From Larkinella knui (GTDB taxonomy: Bacteria; Bacteroidota; Bacteroidia; Cytophagales; Spirosomataceae): DNA of 64,000 nucleotides. Where the stretch lies: positions 806,001-870,000 of the forward strand of contig NZ_RQJP01000005.1 in assembly GCF_003858645.1 (NCBI RefSeq), in the 5' to 3' direction. Positions 18,396 to 26,858 of the stretch are shown in pieces. The notes below the pieces were generated by a model. It worked only from the letters and a program-made list of their open reading frames with translations. It was not told where the DNA came from and did no database searches. Every line of letters starts with the position of its first letter. The first letter of the stretch is position 1. A program made the position numbers and the translations under genes.

Positions 18396-21300
18396 TTACC
18401 CTTTTTTCTTTTCCAGCAACACCGGGATCGTCGCCTGGCTGTTGTCTTCCAGTCCCATGCCCGCAACGGCCAACTCGTACGCATCAACAATGGACAGGCC
18501 GGAGCCGAGTGCCTGATAAAACGTGGCTGAAAAGGCAATGGCGGCTTCATCGCCAATCGAGCGTTGCATTCCGATCACGTACGGAATGTGTTCGCCGATG
18601 GCTTTGGCCTGTGTTTCGGAATAGCACGCATTCAGCAAGACGCACTGCACCGACTCATCGAAAACCGCAAAAAGCCGCCCCAAGGCTTCCGCACTGACCG
18701 TTTTCAGCTGGCCGCTTTCTGTTTCGAGACACAGCCCTTCGTCGGTGCCGTGGCCGCTGAAATGCACGATAGTCGGTTTTTCCTGCAAAATAGAACGCGT
18801 CAGTGTCCGGGGCGTTACGGCCAGGCTCGTCGAAAACAGGATGCCTTCGCTGCCCCGCAGTTCTTCCTGAATCTCGCGGGCTTCGGCACCCAGCCGCAGC
18901 GGTTCGTGCGTAACGGGGTTGGCCGAAAGAAATAAAATGCGTTTCCAGACTTTTGCGTTCGGCGTTGCGGGTTCGTTCGGGTCGTCACTGCTGATGAGCA
19001 CTTCTTTTTCCAGGACGTCCAGATCGCGGGAACGGTTTCCCAGGTGAACGGTCACCTGAAGCAGCAGCGGATGGCGCCCGGCTTTGAGCGGACGCACAAA
19101 AAACTTCCATTGCGTTTTGTCGCCGTCCCAGATTTCCTGCCGCTCGGTGCTGGTGGTCGTAATTTTAAAATATTCCCCACCCGAACTGTCGACCAGACGA
19201 ACACTCATTTCGTTGCCAATCACAATGTCTTGATGCACACTGTCTTCGCTGATTTTTAACAAAGCCGCTTCCACGTCCTTGCCCGCAATCCGCACGGTGC
19301 AGGTCGTCTGTTCATTGACGTTCATAGACCCTGGAATGTCGTATTCGAGCTGACCTTCGCGGACGGGCGAAACGGGTGGTGCCGCCGGAGAGGCCATACT
19401 CGGGACCGGGTTGGCCCAGTGGCTCGGTTTGGACGGATCGGTTTCATATTCGACATGGTCCGTATTGATCGTAATGCCGCGTCCCCTTTCCTCCCCGCGG
19501 GGCCTTTCGGGCGGTTTTGCCATTTTAAATGTGTCCCGGCTCAACGGTCTCACCAGTTCCGGCTGTTTGGCAATTAGTTCATTGATGCGCTCCATGAATT
19601 TCATCGCCACCTGCTGAAAACCGTCGCCGTTCGGGTGAATTTCGTCGTACCACTGGTCGGGCCGTACGGTTTTGCGCAGGTCGATGTAGGAGACATTTTC
19701 AAACGCTTCGGCCACCGCTTTAATCCGCGTATTAAACTCATCCAGAATAAATTGAATGATGGTAAACCGGTCTTTCTGGCTACCGATTCCTTTCTCGATC
19801 ATGTAGCGCCCCAGCCAGCCTTTGTTGGTCACACTCAGCGGAATCACGTAGTCATAGCCGTGCACCAGAATCTTTAATTTGGGCTTATGCACCTTCAGGT
19901 GCCCAAACATGGCTTTATAAAGATCCCGCAGCGTATCCAGTTCGGCAAATACCCTGTCGTTCAGGAACCGACGCGGATTCTGGCCCGGTGGTTCACTCAG
20001 GTCCGGATTATCCTTCAGAAACGTGCGAAACTGTTCACCCAGAATGTCGTTTCCGCCCCCGCTGATGAGAAAAAAGGCCGGATGTTGCTCGTCGATGGCG
20101 TCCAGGTATTCCCCGGTTTTCTGATAATTCCGGAGCGTATCGCCCGCTGCGGCCACACAATACACGGCAAACGCCCGCGACAGATGATCGATGGTATCGG
20201 TCACCAGCGGGTGTTGAAACCACGAATCGCCCTCCGAAACCAGCCGGACGCGGTTGGGGAAGTGCTTGATAACCTGCTGGTAATGGCGGTTTCGGAGTCG
20301 ATTGGCTAATTCGTTGGCTACCTTGAGCCCAAAGTCACTGATCAGGCCGCGTTCGTCGAGGTGGGCCGAATCGCGAACGGTGATTTCCGGTTTCAGTTTG
20401 TAATCCGTTTCCCAGTTGGTTCCCAAATTGGCGTCGAAATAAATTCCCAGGGCAAAGGGCGTCAGCGCCGGGTCGTGCAGCATGGCGTTAAGCTCGGTAT
20501 CCGGAATCACATTGGGCTCCGGATTGACCAGCTTCAGCGTGTACGACTGCGTTGTCCAGCCCGTCAACTGAATCTGACGCGCAGACGCTTCGTCGGTTTC
20601 AAAACCGCCCCGTTGTAGTTCCTGCCGTTCATCGCCCGGCATCGGCGGGTCCGGCAACGTGGCCAGCGTGAGTGCCTGCGGATCGAACTCGTCGGTGCTG
20701 ACAATCAATTTGATATGCTCCAGCCGTGACGGCCAGTTGTAGGCTCGCAGGGCATCGGGCATGCTGGCGGGCAGAAAATCCCTGCCGTTTATTCCCAGCA
20801 AAACCGAATTGCCCGGTTCAAGCAAATACGCTTTCGGATTCAGAAAACCGGTGAACGATTCGAAGGTCGACGAGAGGTATAAAGCGGCACAATAAAGCGG
20901 ACGCTGGTTGCTGGCGGGATTGGTGATTTTTACCTGAATGTTGCTTTTCCAGCGTCCGTTGGCCTGTTGTTCGTAGTCGATGGGAATAGTTTCATCTTCC
21001 GGCGTGATTGGAATGGGGTTGCCACTGGTGTCAAGCCGGGCGAATTCCACCGTGAGCGGTTTGCCGGGCAGGCGGTTGGTTCCCGCATTGGTCAAGCTGT
21101 TCATGAATTCCCACCGCGCGATATGCCGCAATTGACCCACCAACTCGGAAATGGCCGTAGAAGAAGCGGTTTCAATCACGCTCGTCAAAGGGCGGTGCGG
21201 ATCGTTGGGGTAGGTAATGTAATAGCGGCCATCCTGATCGTGAACCACGTACTTCGCCCGGGTTTCATCGTCTTCCATAACGATCTGGCCCCCGCCGGTC

Positions 21301-22523
21301 TCAGAAATTCTGGTCAGCAGTTCGGCCTGCGCTTCCGGTAAAGCGCCCTTGCTGATCACGGTAATGGGCAGGGGGAGGGTCATCAAACCGTCGATTTCGG
21401 CCTGAAAAACGGCATTCTGGTTCAGATTGGCGGATGAATCGAACAACAGCTGGGTGGAGTCGACCCGAATGGCGCTCACCTTCGCCTGAAATTTCGTTGT
21501 AGCATCGTCGGGATCAAACACCGTAATGGTTTTGGTTTCCGTCGTGATGCCGTGGATAGCCCCCAAACTCAGTTGCCAGCCGGTTTTCTGGTTGAAAGTC
21601 ACTTCGCCGATGGCCGACTGACCGCGTTGCCCCGGCCGGTTGAGGAAGGTGGTATGGAGCAGCGCATCGTCGCTGTTGGCCACGTAGATGCGGGGTTTCT
21701 GTTCAAACACATTGCGCAGGTATTGTCGGACGCGACTCCGCAGGGTGTAGTAGCTCAGGTCACCCGCCGAAGCCCGCAAAACGGTCAGCAGCGTTTTGGT
21801 AAACACCCCTTCGCCCCCCACTTCCATAGCCGACTCGTCGGATTCGCAGGCCGACAACTGAATGTGCGTTCCTTCCGGTAAGGCAACGGCATCGCCCTGT
21901 TGCCGAACCTCGTCGGCACTCATTTGCTGTCCGAAAACAAAGTGATTCCAGGGGCGCTTTTTAAACGCGAACGGAATCCGTTTTTCTTTGGGCGCATCCT
22001 GCTTGAAAACCGTCTGGACCATTGTCCCGTTGCGGGTGTTGTCGCCCGAATGGCAGCAGTCGAAAATGGTAACGATGTGCGGTTTTTTAGCGGCTAATCC
22101 GTGAATTAAATAGCGTAACTCCTTATCAGACAGCAGAAATTCGTCCACCGTTTGCTCGTCATAATGACAGGCAATGCACTCCAGCCGACCATCGGTTTCG
22201 TGTTTCCACACCGTGGTGTCGGCCCATTCCTGCGTACCGTGGCCGGAGAAATAGAACAGTGCCACGTCACCTTCTTTTGCCTGGCCCAGGTGTTCCTGAA
22301 AGGCGTGAACGACGCTGGCTTTGTTGGCTTCGCTGTCTTGCAAAAGCAGAATGTGGGGATCGAAAGCGGTATCGTTTTTCAGGTATCGTCTCACCTTCAG
22401 TGCATCCGCCACGCATCCGCCCAGAGCCGGAAACGTAACCTGCCCCTGCAAAAGCAAATCGGCCCGGTACTCGTTGATGCCCACCACCAGGGCGTAAAGT
22501 TTGGGTTTAGGAGTTGTGTTCAT
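18396..22523 (-). CDS. Caspase - SGNH hydrolase - CHAT protease multidomain protein
   Basis: 1375 residues, no signal peptide. Residues 1-~290 are a caspase/C14 domain: ALVVGINEYR start, catalytic H95 in YFSGHG and C157 in DCCHSG. About 300-500 is the beta-rich extension seen after many bacterial caspases (WQLSLGAIHGI). An SGNH hydrolase lies at ~755-985, with S767 in EGDSWF, N825 in GGGNDIL and H963 in DEIHPNGDG. A beta-sandwich-like linker spans ~1055-1180. The C-terminus (~1190-1375) is a CHAT protease with H1258 in HFSGHG and C1300 in LNACYS. Thus two caspase-fold proteases flank a lipase-like fold, all with intact catalytic residues. Such proteases often act in bacterial conflict or cell-death signalling, but no sensor ATPase, cyclase or gasdermin gene adjoins. 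Function is not established. Confidence 0.92.
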   Translation of the reverse strand: MNTTPKPKLYALVVGINEYRADLLLQGQVTFPALGGCVADALKVRRYLKNDTAFDPHILLLQDSEANKASVVHAFQEHLGQAKEGDVALFYFSGHGTQEWADTTVWKHETDGRLECIACHYDEQTVDEFLLSDKELRYLIHGLAAKKPHIVTIFDCCHSGDNTRNGTMVQTVFKQDAPKEKRIPFAFKKRPWNHFVFGQQMSADEVRQQGDAVALPEGTHIQLSACESDESAMEVGGEGVFTKTLLTVLRASAGDLSYYTLRSRVRQYLRNVFEQKPRIYVANSDDALLHTTFLNRPGQRGQSAIGEVTFNQKTGWQLSLGAIHGITTETKTITVFDPDDATTKFQAKVSAIRVDSTQLLFDSSANLNQNAVFQAEIDGLMTLPLPITVISKGALPEAQAELLTRISETGGGQIVMEDDETRAKYVVHDQDGRYYITYPNDPHRPLTSVIETASSTAISELVGQLRHIARWEFMNSLTNAGTNRLPGKPLTVEFARLDTSGNPIPITPEDETIPIDYEQQANGRWKSNIQVKITNPASNQRPLYCAALYLSSTFESFTGFLNPKAYLLEPGNSVLLGINGRDFLPASMPDALRAYNWPSRLEHIKLIVSTDEFDPQALTLATLPDPPMPGDERQELQRGGFETDEASARQIQLTGWTTQSYTLKLVNPEPNVIPDTELNAMLHDPALTPFALGIYFDANLGTNWETDYKLKPEITVRDSAHLDERGLISDFGLKVANELANRLRNRHYQQVIKHFPNRVRLVSEGDSWFQHPLVTDTIDHLSRAFAVYCVAAAGDTLRNYQKTGEYLDAIDEQHPAFFLISGGGNDILGEQFRTFLKDNPDLSEPPGQNPRRFLNDRVFAELDTLRDLYKAMFGHLKVHKPKLKILVHGYDYVIPLSVTNKGWLGRYMIEKGIGSQKDRFTIIQFILDEFNTRIKAVAEAFENVSYIDLRKTVRPDQWYDEIHPNGDGFQQVAMKFMERINELIAKQPELVRPLSRDTFKMAKPPERPRGEERGRGITINTDHVEYETDPSKPSHWANPVPSMASPAAPPVSPVREGQLEYDIPGSMNVNEQTTCTVRIAGKDVEAALLKISEDSVHQDIVIGNEMSVRLVDSSGGEYFKITTTSTERQEIWDGDKTQWKFFVRPLKAGRHPLLLQVTVHLGNRSRDLDVLEKEVLISSDDPNEPATPNAKVWKRILFLSANPVTHEPLRLGAEAREIQEELRGSEGILFSTSLAVTPRTLTRSILQEKPTIVHFSGHGTDEGLCLETESGQLKTVSAEALGRLFAVFDESVQCVLLNACYSETQAKAIGEHIPYVIGMQRSIGDEAAIAFSATFYQALGSGLSIVDAYELAVAGMGLEDNSQATIPVLLEKKKG

Positions 22524-22857
22524 GCTGATCTTTTTGAGATGGTGATTAACGTATCCGGATCGCTTTTGAATGCCACCGTAAGTAGAACGATTGGCTTCGC
22601 ATTGGTACGGAATGAATGGGGTAGTGGGTACGGTAATTGGGAATTCTTTTAAGCAGAATTTTAAATTAGAAGAATGTTTTCAGATCGCGATAGATGTATT
22701 TATTAAACGGCAATACTTTCAGAAACACCTTTTTGGAAAAGGATATAGGACGTAAAGTTAAACTGGTTTTGACCGGGTAGTAAAGTTTTAAACGGGGATG
22801 GTATTTGTAGGAATGATGGGTTTTAAATCATCATTACGGCGACAAAAGGAGGGGCGT
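22524..22857. other. Intergenic 334 bp upstream of the caspase gene
   Basis: AT-rich, no convincing gene on either strand. It contains a loose direct repeat around 22755-22800 (TAAAGTT-AAAC-GG twice). It must carry the promoter of the caspase-SGNH-CHAT gene (minus strand), but I see no clear TAnnTTTG element. Confidence 0.5.
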
Positions 22858-23226
22858 TTATACCGGCCGTACGGTAGACGCCCGCACAGTCGGTACATGC
22901 AGGCTGGCCAATCCGGTTTTCAAACGCAGCTCGGTATAGTCGTAATGATCTTCAAATAAATCCTGCAATTCATGCACGTATTGCAAATACCGGCGGGTAT
23001 GAACACACAACCAGCAATTTACACCGGGAATCAACCGACAATCTTCGAGAGTCCAGAAGTGGGCCAATGGGTCGGGGCGGAAGCCAAAAGCCGTGAGCCA
23101 TTGTTTCGTTAGTTTAATCGGTAACGGCCGGGTGGCGGGCGGTAGATCTTGCAGGAATGATTCAGTACTAAGTACCGGTCCATTATGAATTAAAAAGTAA
23201 CGATTGGGCTTCGGCCGGGTGATCAT
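22858..23226 (-). CDS. Small hypothetical protein (122 aa)
   Basis: 122 residues. The segments PLPIKLTKQWLTAFGF, WTLEDC and YLQYVHELQDLFE resemble a small protein family common in Bacteroidota whose members read like 'LTEEWLLKFGF...WVLE...IHYVHQLQNLYF'. That family has no known function to me. No signal peptide or membrane helix. The gene is monocistronic, on the same strand as dinB upstream of it. An inverted repeat at 23301-23321 lies ~75 bp upstream of the start. Confidence 0.65.
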   Translation of the reverse strand: MITRPKPNRYFLIHNGPVLSTESFLQDLPPATRPLPIKLTKQWLTAFGFRPDPLAHFWTLEDCRLIPGVNCWLCVHTRRYLQYVHELQDLFEDHYDYTELRLKTGLASLHVPTVRASTVRPV

Positions 23227-23300
23227 GGTGCGTTCGGTGGCTACTAACGTACTACCAATATAATCAGGAAAGCGGCCCTATTGCACCCCTGTGACCATTT

Positions 23301-23321
23301 GGTTACTTATTTTTAGTAACC
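23301..23321. promoter_or_regulatory. Inverted repeat GGTTACT-N7-AGTAACC
   Basis: Perfect 7-bp arms around a T-rich heptamer, preceded by a further half-site GTGACC at 23291-23296. It lies between dinB's 3' end and the 122-aa gene. It could be an operator for the small gene or part of the dinB 3' end; no T-run follows on the minus strand, so a terminator is less likely. Confidence 0.4.
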
Positions 23322-23382
23322 GGTATTTTATAAGAGGGCAGACGTTCATTTATCGGTATCTGAAGCGGTTTTAAAGATAAAA

Positions 23383-24462
23383 TTAAAAAGGAAGTACCAG
23401 CTGCTGGCCTGAAGGATAATCGGAAGCTTCCAGATTGGAAACCGAAATTCCCAGCAACCGGACCCCTTTGGAAAGGGGAAAAAGTGACGACAATAACTCG
23501 ATACCGATTCGATCCAGAAACGCCTTCTGGGAGAGTGGACCGAGCGTGGTCCGGCTGCGGGTGATCTGCTCGAAATCGGCGAATTTTACTTTCAGCGTCA
23601 CCGTACGGCCTACCACCCGGATGCGTTCACACAAACGCCAGACCGAATCGAGCAGCGGTTGCAAACCCGCCAGAAGATCGGTTTCGGTAATTAAATCCTG
23701 GTCGAACGTCGTTTCCGATCCAATCGACTTGCGGAGCCGATCCGGAGTCACGGGGCGGTTATCGATGGCGCGGGCGATGGTGTAATAATAACTGCCTGCT
23801 TTGCCAAAATGCTGTTTCAGAAACGCTTCCGACTGCTGCCGCAGATCCCAGCCGGTGAAAATACCGAGCTGGTTGAGCCGGGCGGCTGTCACCCGGCCAA
23901 TTCCGTGAAATTGCCCGACGGTCAGGGTTTCCACAAAGGCTAGTCCCTGCGACGGTTTGATGACGTATTGGCCATTGGGTTTGCGAAAATCGGACGCCAG
24001 CTTGGCCAGAAATTTATTGTAAGAAATGCCGGCGGAGGCTGTCAAGTGCGTTTGCTGCTGGATTTTGGCCCGGATTTCCTCCGCAATCTGTGTAGCTGAA
24101 GCGATATTTTTCAAATTATCGGTCACATCCAGATAGGCTTCATCCAGCGACAGTGGCTCGATCAGGGGGGTATATTCGGCAAAAATAGCGCGTATTTCGC
24201 TGGAAACGGCTTTGTAGACATCAAAGCGCGGTTTGACAAAAATCAGATCAGGACATTTGCGGATGGCAACCGACGAGGCCATTGCCGAGCGCACACCGAA
24301 TTGCCGGGCTTCATAACTGGCCGCAGCCACAACGCCCCGCTGGCTCGACCCACCCACCGCCACGGGTTTATGGCGCAACTCGGCATTGTCCCGTTGCTCA
24401 ACCGATGCGTAAAACGCATCCATGTCGATGTGGATGATTTTTCGGTTTGCTAACTGGTCCAC
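23383..24462 (-). CDS. dinB: DNA polymerase IV (Y-family translesion polymerase)
   Basis: 359 residues from a GTG at 24462; the only later Met (within HIDMDAFYASVE) would remove the catalytic Asp. The Y-family catalytic acids are D13 in HIDMD and the DE of SLDEAYLD. The helix-hairpin-helix region (VGQFHGIGRVTAARL) and the little-finger domain (KSIGSETTFDQD) are present. The protein ends LVLPF, resembling the beta-clamp-binding peptide expected at Pol IV C-termini. It carries out error-prone bypass synthesis. No LexA-type box was recognised upstream. Confidence 0.95.
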   Translation of the reverse strand: MDQLANRKIIHIDMDAFYASVEQRDNAELRHKPVAVGGSSQRGVVAAASYEARQFGVRSAMASSVAIRKCPDLIFVKPRFDVYKAVSSEIRAIFAEYTPLIEPLSLDEAYLDVTDNLKNIASATQIAEEIRAKIQQQTHLTASAGISYNKFLAKLASDFRKPNGQYVIKPSQGLAFVETLTVGQFHGIGRVTAARLNQLGIFTGWDLRQQSEAFLKQHFGKAGSYYYTIARAIDNRPVTPDRLRKSIGSETTFDQDLITETDLLAGLQPLLDSVWRLCERIRVVGRTVTLKVKFADFEQITRSRTTLGPLSQKAFLDRIGIELLSSLFPLSKGVRLLGISVSNLEASDYPSGQQLVLPF

Positions 24463-24635
24463 AGAACTTGAAAACGATCGTCTTTATACGAGTAGTTAAT
24501 GTAACGGTTTCCTGTCAAATGAACACTAAAACCAGGCCGGATTTGGCGTGAATTTTAACCCGTTTAACACCGCAATTCGTAATTTAGGGGACGAAACCCA
24601 CCCTGGCCATCCCCCGACAATCATCCGGCAGTATG

Positions 24636-24650
24636 ACGGATGTCATCCGT
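24636..24650. promoter_or_regulatory. Operator-like palindrome upstream of the D-lactate dehydrogenase gene
   Basis: ACGGATG-T-CATCCGT is a perfect 7-bp inverted repeat. An overlapping ATGAC-N4-GTCAT (24633-24646) is also symmetrical. A -7-like TAATTTTG lies at 24669-24676, so the palindrome would cover the -33 region. A redox or Crp/Fnr-type regulator is possible but not demonstrated. Confidence 0.5.
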
Positions 24651-24668
24651 TGTCGAATGATGAAACGT

Positions 24669-24676
24669 TAATTTTG
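24669..24676 (+). promoter_or_regulatory. Bacteroidota -7 element (TAATTTTG) for the D-LDH gene
   Basis: Matches TAnnTTTG. No good TTTG lies 19 bp upstream, which fits a promoter needing an activator or being repressed at the palindrome 24636-24650. The start codon is 18 nt downstream. Confidence 0.5.
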
Positions 24677-24693
24677 TGTAAAACAAATAAAGA

Positions 24694-25683
24694 ATGAAAA
24701 TTGCTTTTTTTAGTACGGCGGCCTACGAACGGGACTGGTTCATCCGGTATCAGGGCCACCACACCATCACGTTTATCGAAGATCTTTTAACGGAACAAAC
24801 CAGCCAACTGGCTTCGGGTCATGAGGCTGTTTGTGCTTTCGTGGAGGATGACCTCAGCGAGCCGGTTTTGCAGGCGTTAAAAAGATTGGGTATTGGTCTG
24901 GTGGCCATGCGTTGCGTGGGTCTGGACAACGTTGATCTGGAAGCCGCTGAAACACTGGGTATTACAATATTGCATGTGCCGGCTTATTCACCCTATTCGG
25001 TGGCTGAACATGCCGTTGCGCTGCTCATGGGGTTCGTTCGGAATCTGCCGCTGGCTCACCAGCGGGTTCTGCAGGGAAACTTTTCCATTCATGGGCTGAC
25101 GGGCCAGGATTTACACGGAAAAACCGTTGGCGTGATTGGCACGGGCCATATTGGTCAGGCCTTTAGCCGAATCATGCTCGGGTTTGGCTGCCGGTTGCTC
25201 GCGTATGATATAAAACCGGCCCAGGCACTCCTGAACGCGGGGGTCGAGTATGTTCCTCTGCCGAGGTTGCTGGCCGAATCGGACGTTGTTTCGCTCCATT
25301 GTCCGTTGACCGCCCAGACGAACCAGTTGCTGAATGCCGATGCCATTGCGCAGATAAAACCGACGGCCATCGTGCTCAATTCCAGCCGGGGCGGTCTGGT
25401 CGACACTACCGCTATCCTGAATGCGCTGGACAGAAAGGCGTTAGGCGGTTACGCGGCTGATGTGTATGCCGATGAGAAAAAATGGTTTCACCGGGATTTT
25501 TCCAACAAGTCCGTTACCGACGAAACGTTAAACCGGCTGCGCAGCCACCCCCGGGTTTTGCTGACGGCCCACCAGGGTTTTCTGACGCAGGAAGCTCTGC
25601 AACAAATCGCTCACAGCCTGATTCTTCAGATTTCCTTTTATCAAAACAGCCGGTCGGAAGGAATCAGCAAAGTATCGATGTGA
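24694..25683 (+). CDS. D-2-hydroxyacid dehydrogenase, D-lactate dehydrogenase type
   Basis: 329 residues. It has an N-terminal catalytic half (AYSPYSVAEHAVAL motif), a Rossmann NAD motif VGVIGTGHIGQAF at ~145, the signature NSSRGGLVDT with catalytic Arg, and catalytic His in LLTAHQGFLT. The DVYADEKKWFHRDFS segment is typical of fermentative D-LDH. It reduces pyruvate to D-lactate with NADH in the cytoplasm, a role in redox balance under oxygen limitation. The upstream palindrome suggests regulated expression. Confidence 0.92.
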   Translation: MKIAFFSTAAYERDWFIRYQGHHTITFIEDLLTEQTSQLASGHEAVCAFVEDDLSEPVLQALKRLGIGLVAMRCVGLDNVDLEAAETLGITILHVPAYSPYSVAEHAVALLMGFVRNLPLAHQRVLQGNFSIHGLTGQDLHGKTVGVIGTGHIGQAFSRIMLGFGCRLLAYDIKPAQALLNAGVEYVPLPRLLAESDVVSLHCPLTAQTNQLLNADAIAQIKPTAIVLNSSRGGLVDTTAILNALDRKALGGYAADVYADEKKWFHRDFSNKSVTDETLNRLRSHPRVLLTAHQGFLTQEALQQIAHSLILQISFYQNSRSEGISKVSM

Positions 25684-25731
25684 CCTGCCACCGAAAGCTG
25701 CGTTGTTCGATGCTTTTTCTTTCGGTCAAAA

Positions 25732-25762
25732 TTTGAGTTGACAACTCTCTCGTGTAGCTTTA
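25732..25762 (+). promoter_or_regulatory. Bacteroidota promoter TTTG-N19-TAGCTTTA
   Basis: TTTG at 25732-25735, then exactly 19 nt, then TAGCTTTA at 25755-25762 (consensus TAnnTTTG). The transcription start would be near 25769, giving a very short leader to the TTG at 25779. Confidence 0.75.
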
Positions 25763-25778
25763 CACCATCGTTGACGGT

Positions 25779-26528
25779 TTGGGTGGCCCGGTTTCAGTCG
25801 GCACCACGCACCCGACGAAAGGGTTTCACTTAGTTTTACGATCAATCAATAAGCTACTCCGCCATCTGCCCAATGCCATGACCTGCGGCAATCTGCTGTG
25901 TGGGTGCATCGGTTTGGTGATGACACTGCGCGGACACGCCGACACGGCCGCGTGGCTGATTCTGCTCGCGGGCGTTCTCGACTTTGGCGATGGGTTTGTG
26001 GCCCGACTCGTCCATGTATCGGGGCCGTTTGGCAAAGAACTGGATTCGCTGGCCGACGTCGTGACGTTCGGCGTGTTGCCGGCCACGATGATTTTTCAGG
26101 CCTTATGGGCGCTGGGATTCGAAAACTGGTCTTACCTGGCCTATTTAATTGCGGTTTTATCGGCTTTGCGGCTCGCCAACTTCAACATCGACACCCGCCA
26201 GTCTGACCAGTTCATTGGTTTACCCGTTCCGGCCAATACCATCCTGATTGCCGCGTTTCCGCTCATGAGCCATTACCAGCCGCAGTTTGCTTTTCTGTGG
26301 CACAACCCCATCACGCTCTATTTTCTGGTTGTTTTTTCATTCATGCTCGTGGCTGAGTTACCGTTGCTGGCCTTTAAATTCAAATCATTCGGCTGGCGGG
26401 AAAACCGGATAAAATTTATTTTTCTGATACTATCGGTATTTCTCTTGCTATTTTTGCAATTCGCAGCCGTACCATTGATTATCTTTTTATACATTTTGAT
26501 CTCATTATTCGCTAAAAACAAGCCGTAA
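25779..26528 (+). CDS. pssA: CDP-diacylglycerol-serine O-phosphatidyltransferase
   Basis: 249 residues from a TTG. It is the only usable in-frame start between a stop at 25755 and the first internal Met, which lies inside the conserved HLPNAMTCGNLLCG segment. The CDP-alcohol phosphotransferase motif DG-x2-AR-x8-G-x3-D-x3-D is complete (DGFVARLVHVSGPFGKELDSLAD). Several membrane helices. It makes phosphatidylserine, precursor of phosphatidylethanolamine, at the cytoplasmic membrane. The strong promoter just upstream supports the short leader and this start. Confidence 0.93.
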   Translation: MGGPVSVGTTHPTKGFHLVLRSINKLLRHLPNAMTCGNLLCGCIGLVMTLRGHADTAAWLILLAGVLDFGDGFVARLVHVSGPFGKELDSLADVVTFGVLPATMIFQALWALGFENWSYLAYLIAVLSALRLANFNIDTRQSDQFIGLPVPANTILIAAFPLMSHYQPQFAFLWHNPITLYFLVVFSFMLVAELPLLAFKFKSFGWRENRIKFIFLILSVFLLLFLQFAAVPLIIFLYILISLFAKNKP

Positions 26529-26600
26529 ATGCAAAAGAGCGGGAGGATAGCAGACCTGACGTGAATCTTTCCCTTCGATTGCTTTATTTTTTCTTTTATC

Positions 26601-26858
26601 ATGAAATACATCGCCGAAATTGACATAATGCCCCAGAAGGAAATTCTCGATCCGCAGGGAAAAGCCGTAAAATTGGGATTACACAATCTCCACATCGATT
26701 CTGTGGGGGATGTTCGGATCGGTAAACACATCCGGCTGGAAGTGGAGGCTGAAACGGAGGAAAAGGCAAAAGACGTCGTCGATACCGCCTGCCGCCAGCT
26801 GCTCGCCAACCTGATTATGGAAGAATATACATTTTCAATTGAAGGCGTGCAGGAATGA
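26601..26858 (+). CDS. purS: Phosphoribosylformylglycinamidine synthase subunit PurS
   Basis: 85 residues matching PurS in size and pattern: LDPQGKAVKLGLHNL, VRIGKHIRLEVEAE and a C-terminal LANLIMEEYTFSIE. PurS bridges PurL and PurQ in the fourth step of purine synthesis. Its stop overlaps the fabH start (ATGA), so the two are translationally coupled. No other pur gene is present in the window. Confidence 0.92.
   Translation: MKYIAEIDIMPQKEILDPQGKAVKLGLHNLHIDSVGDVRIGKHIRLEVEAETEEKAKDVVDTACRQLLANLIMEEYTFSIEGVQE

Noticed and set aside
18396-22523. Caspase protein as part of a gasdermin or type III-E CRISPR system
   Set aside because: No gasdermin, Cas or repeat array nearby; the neighbours are a phosphoesterase and a small hypothetical gene.
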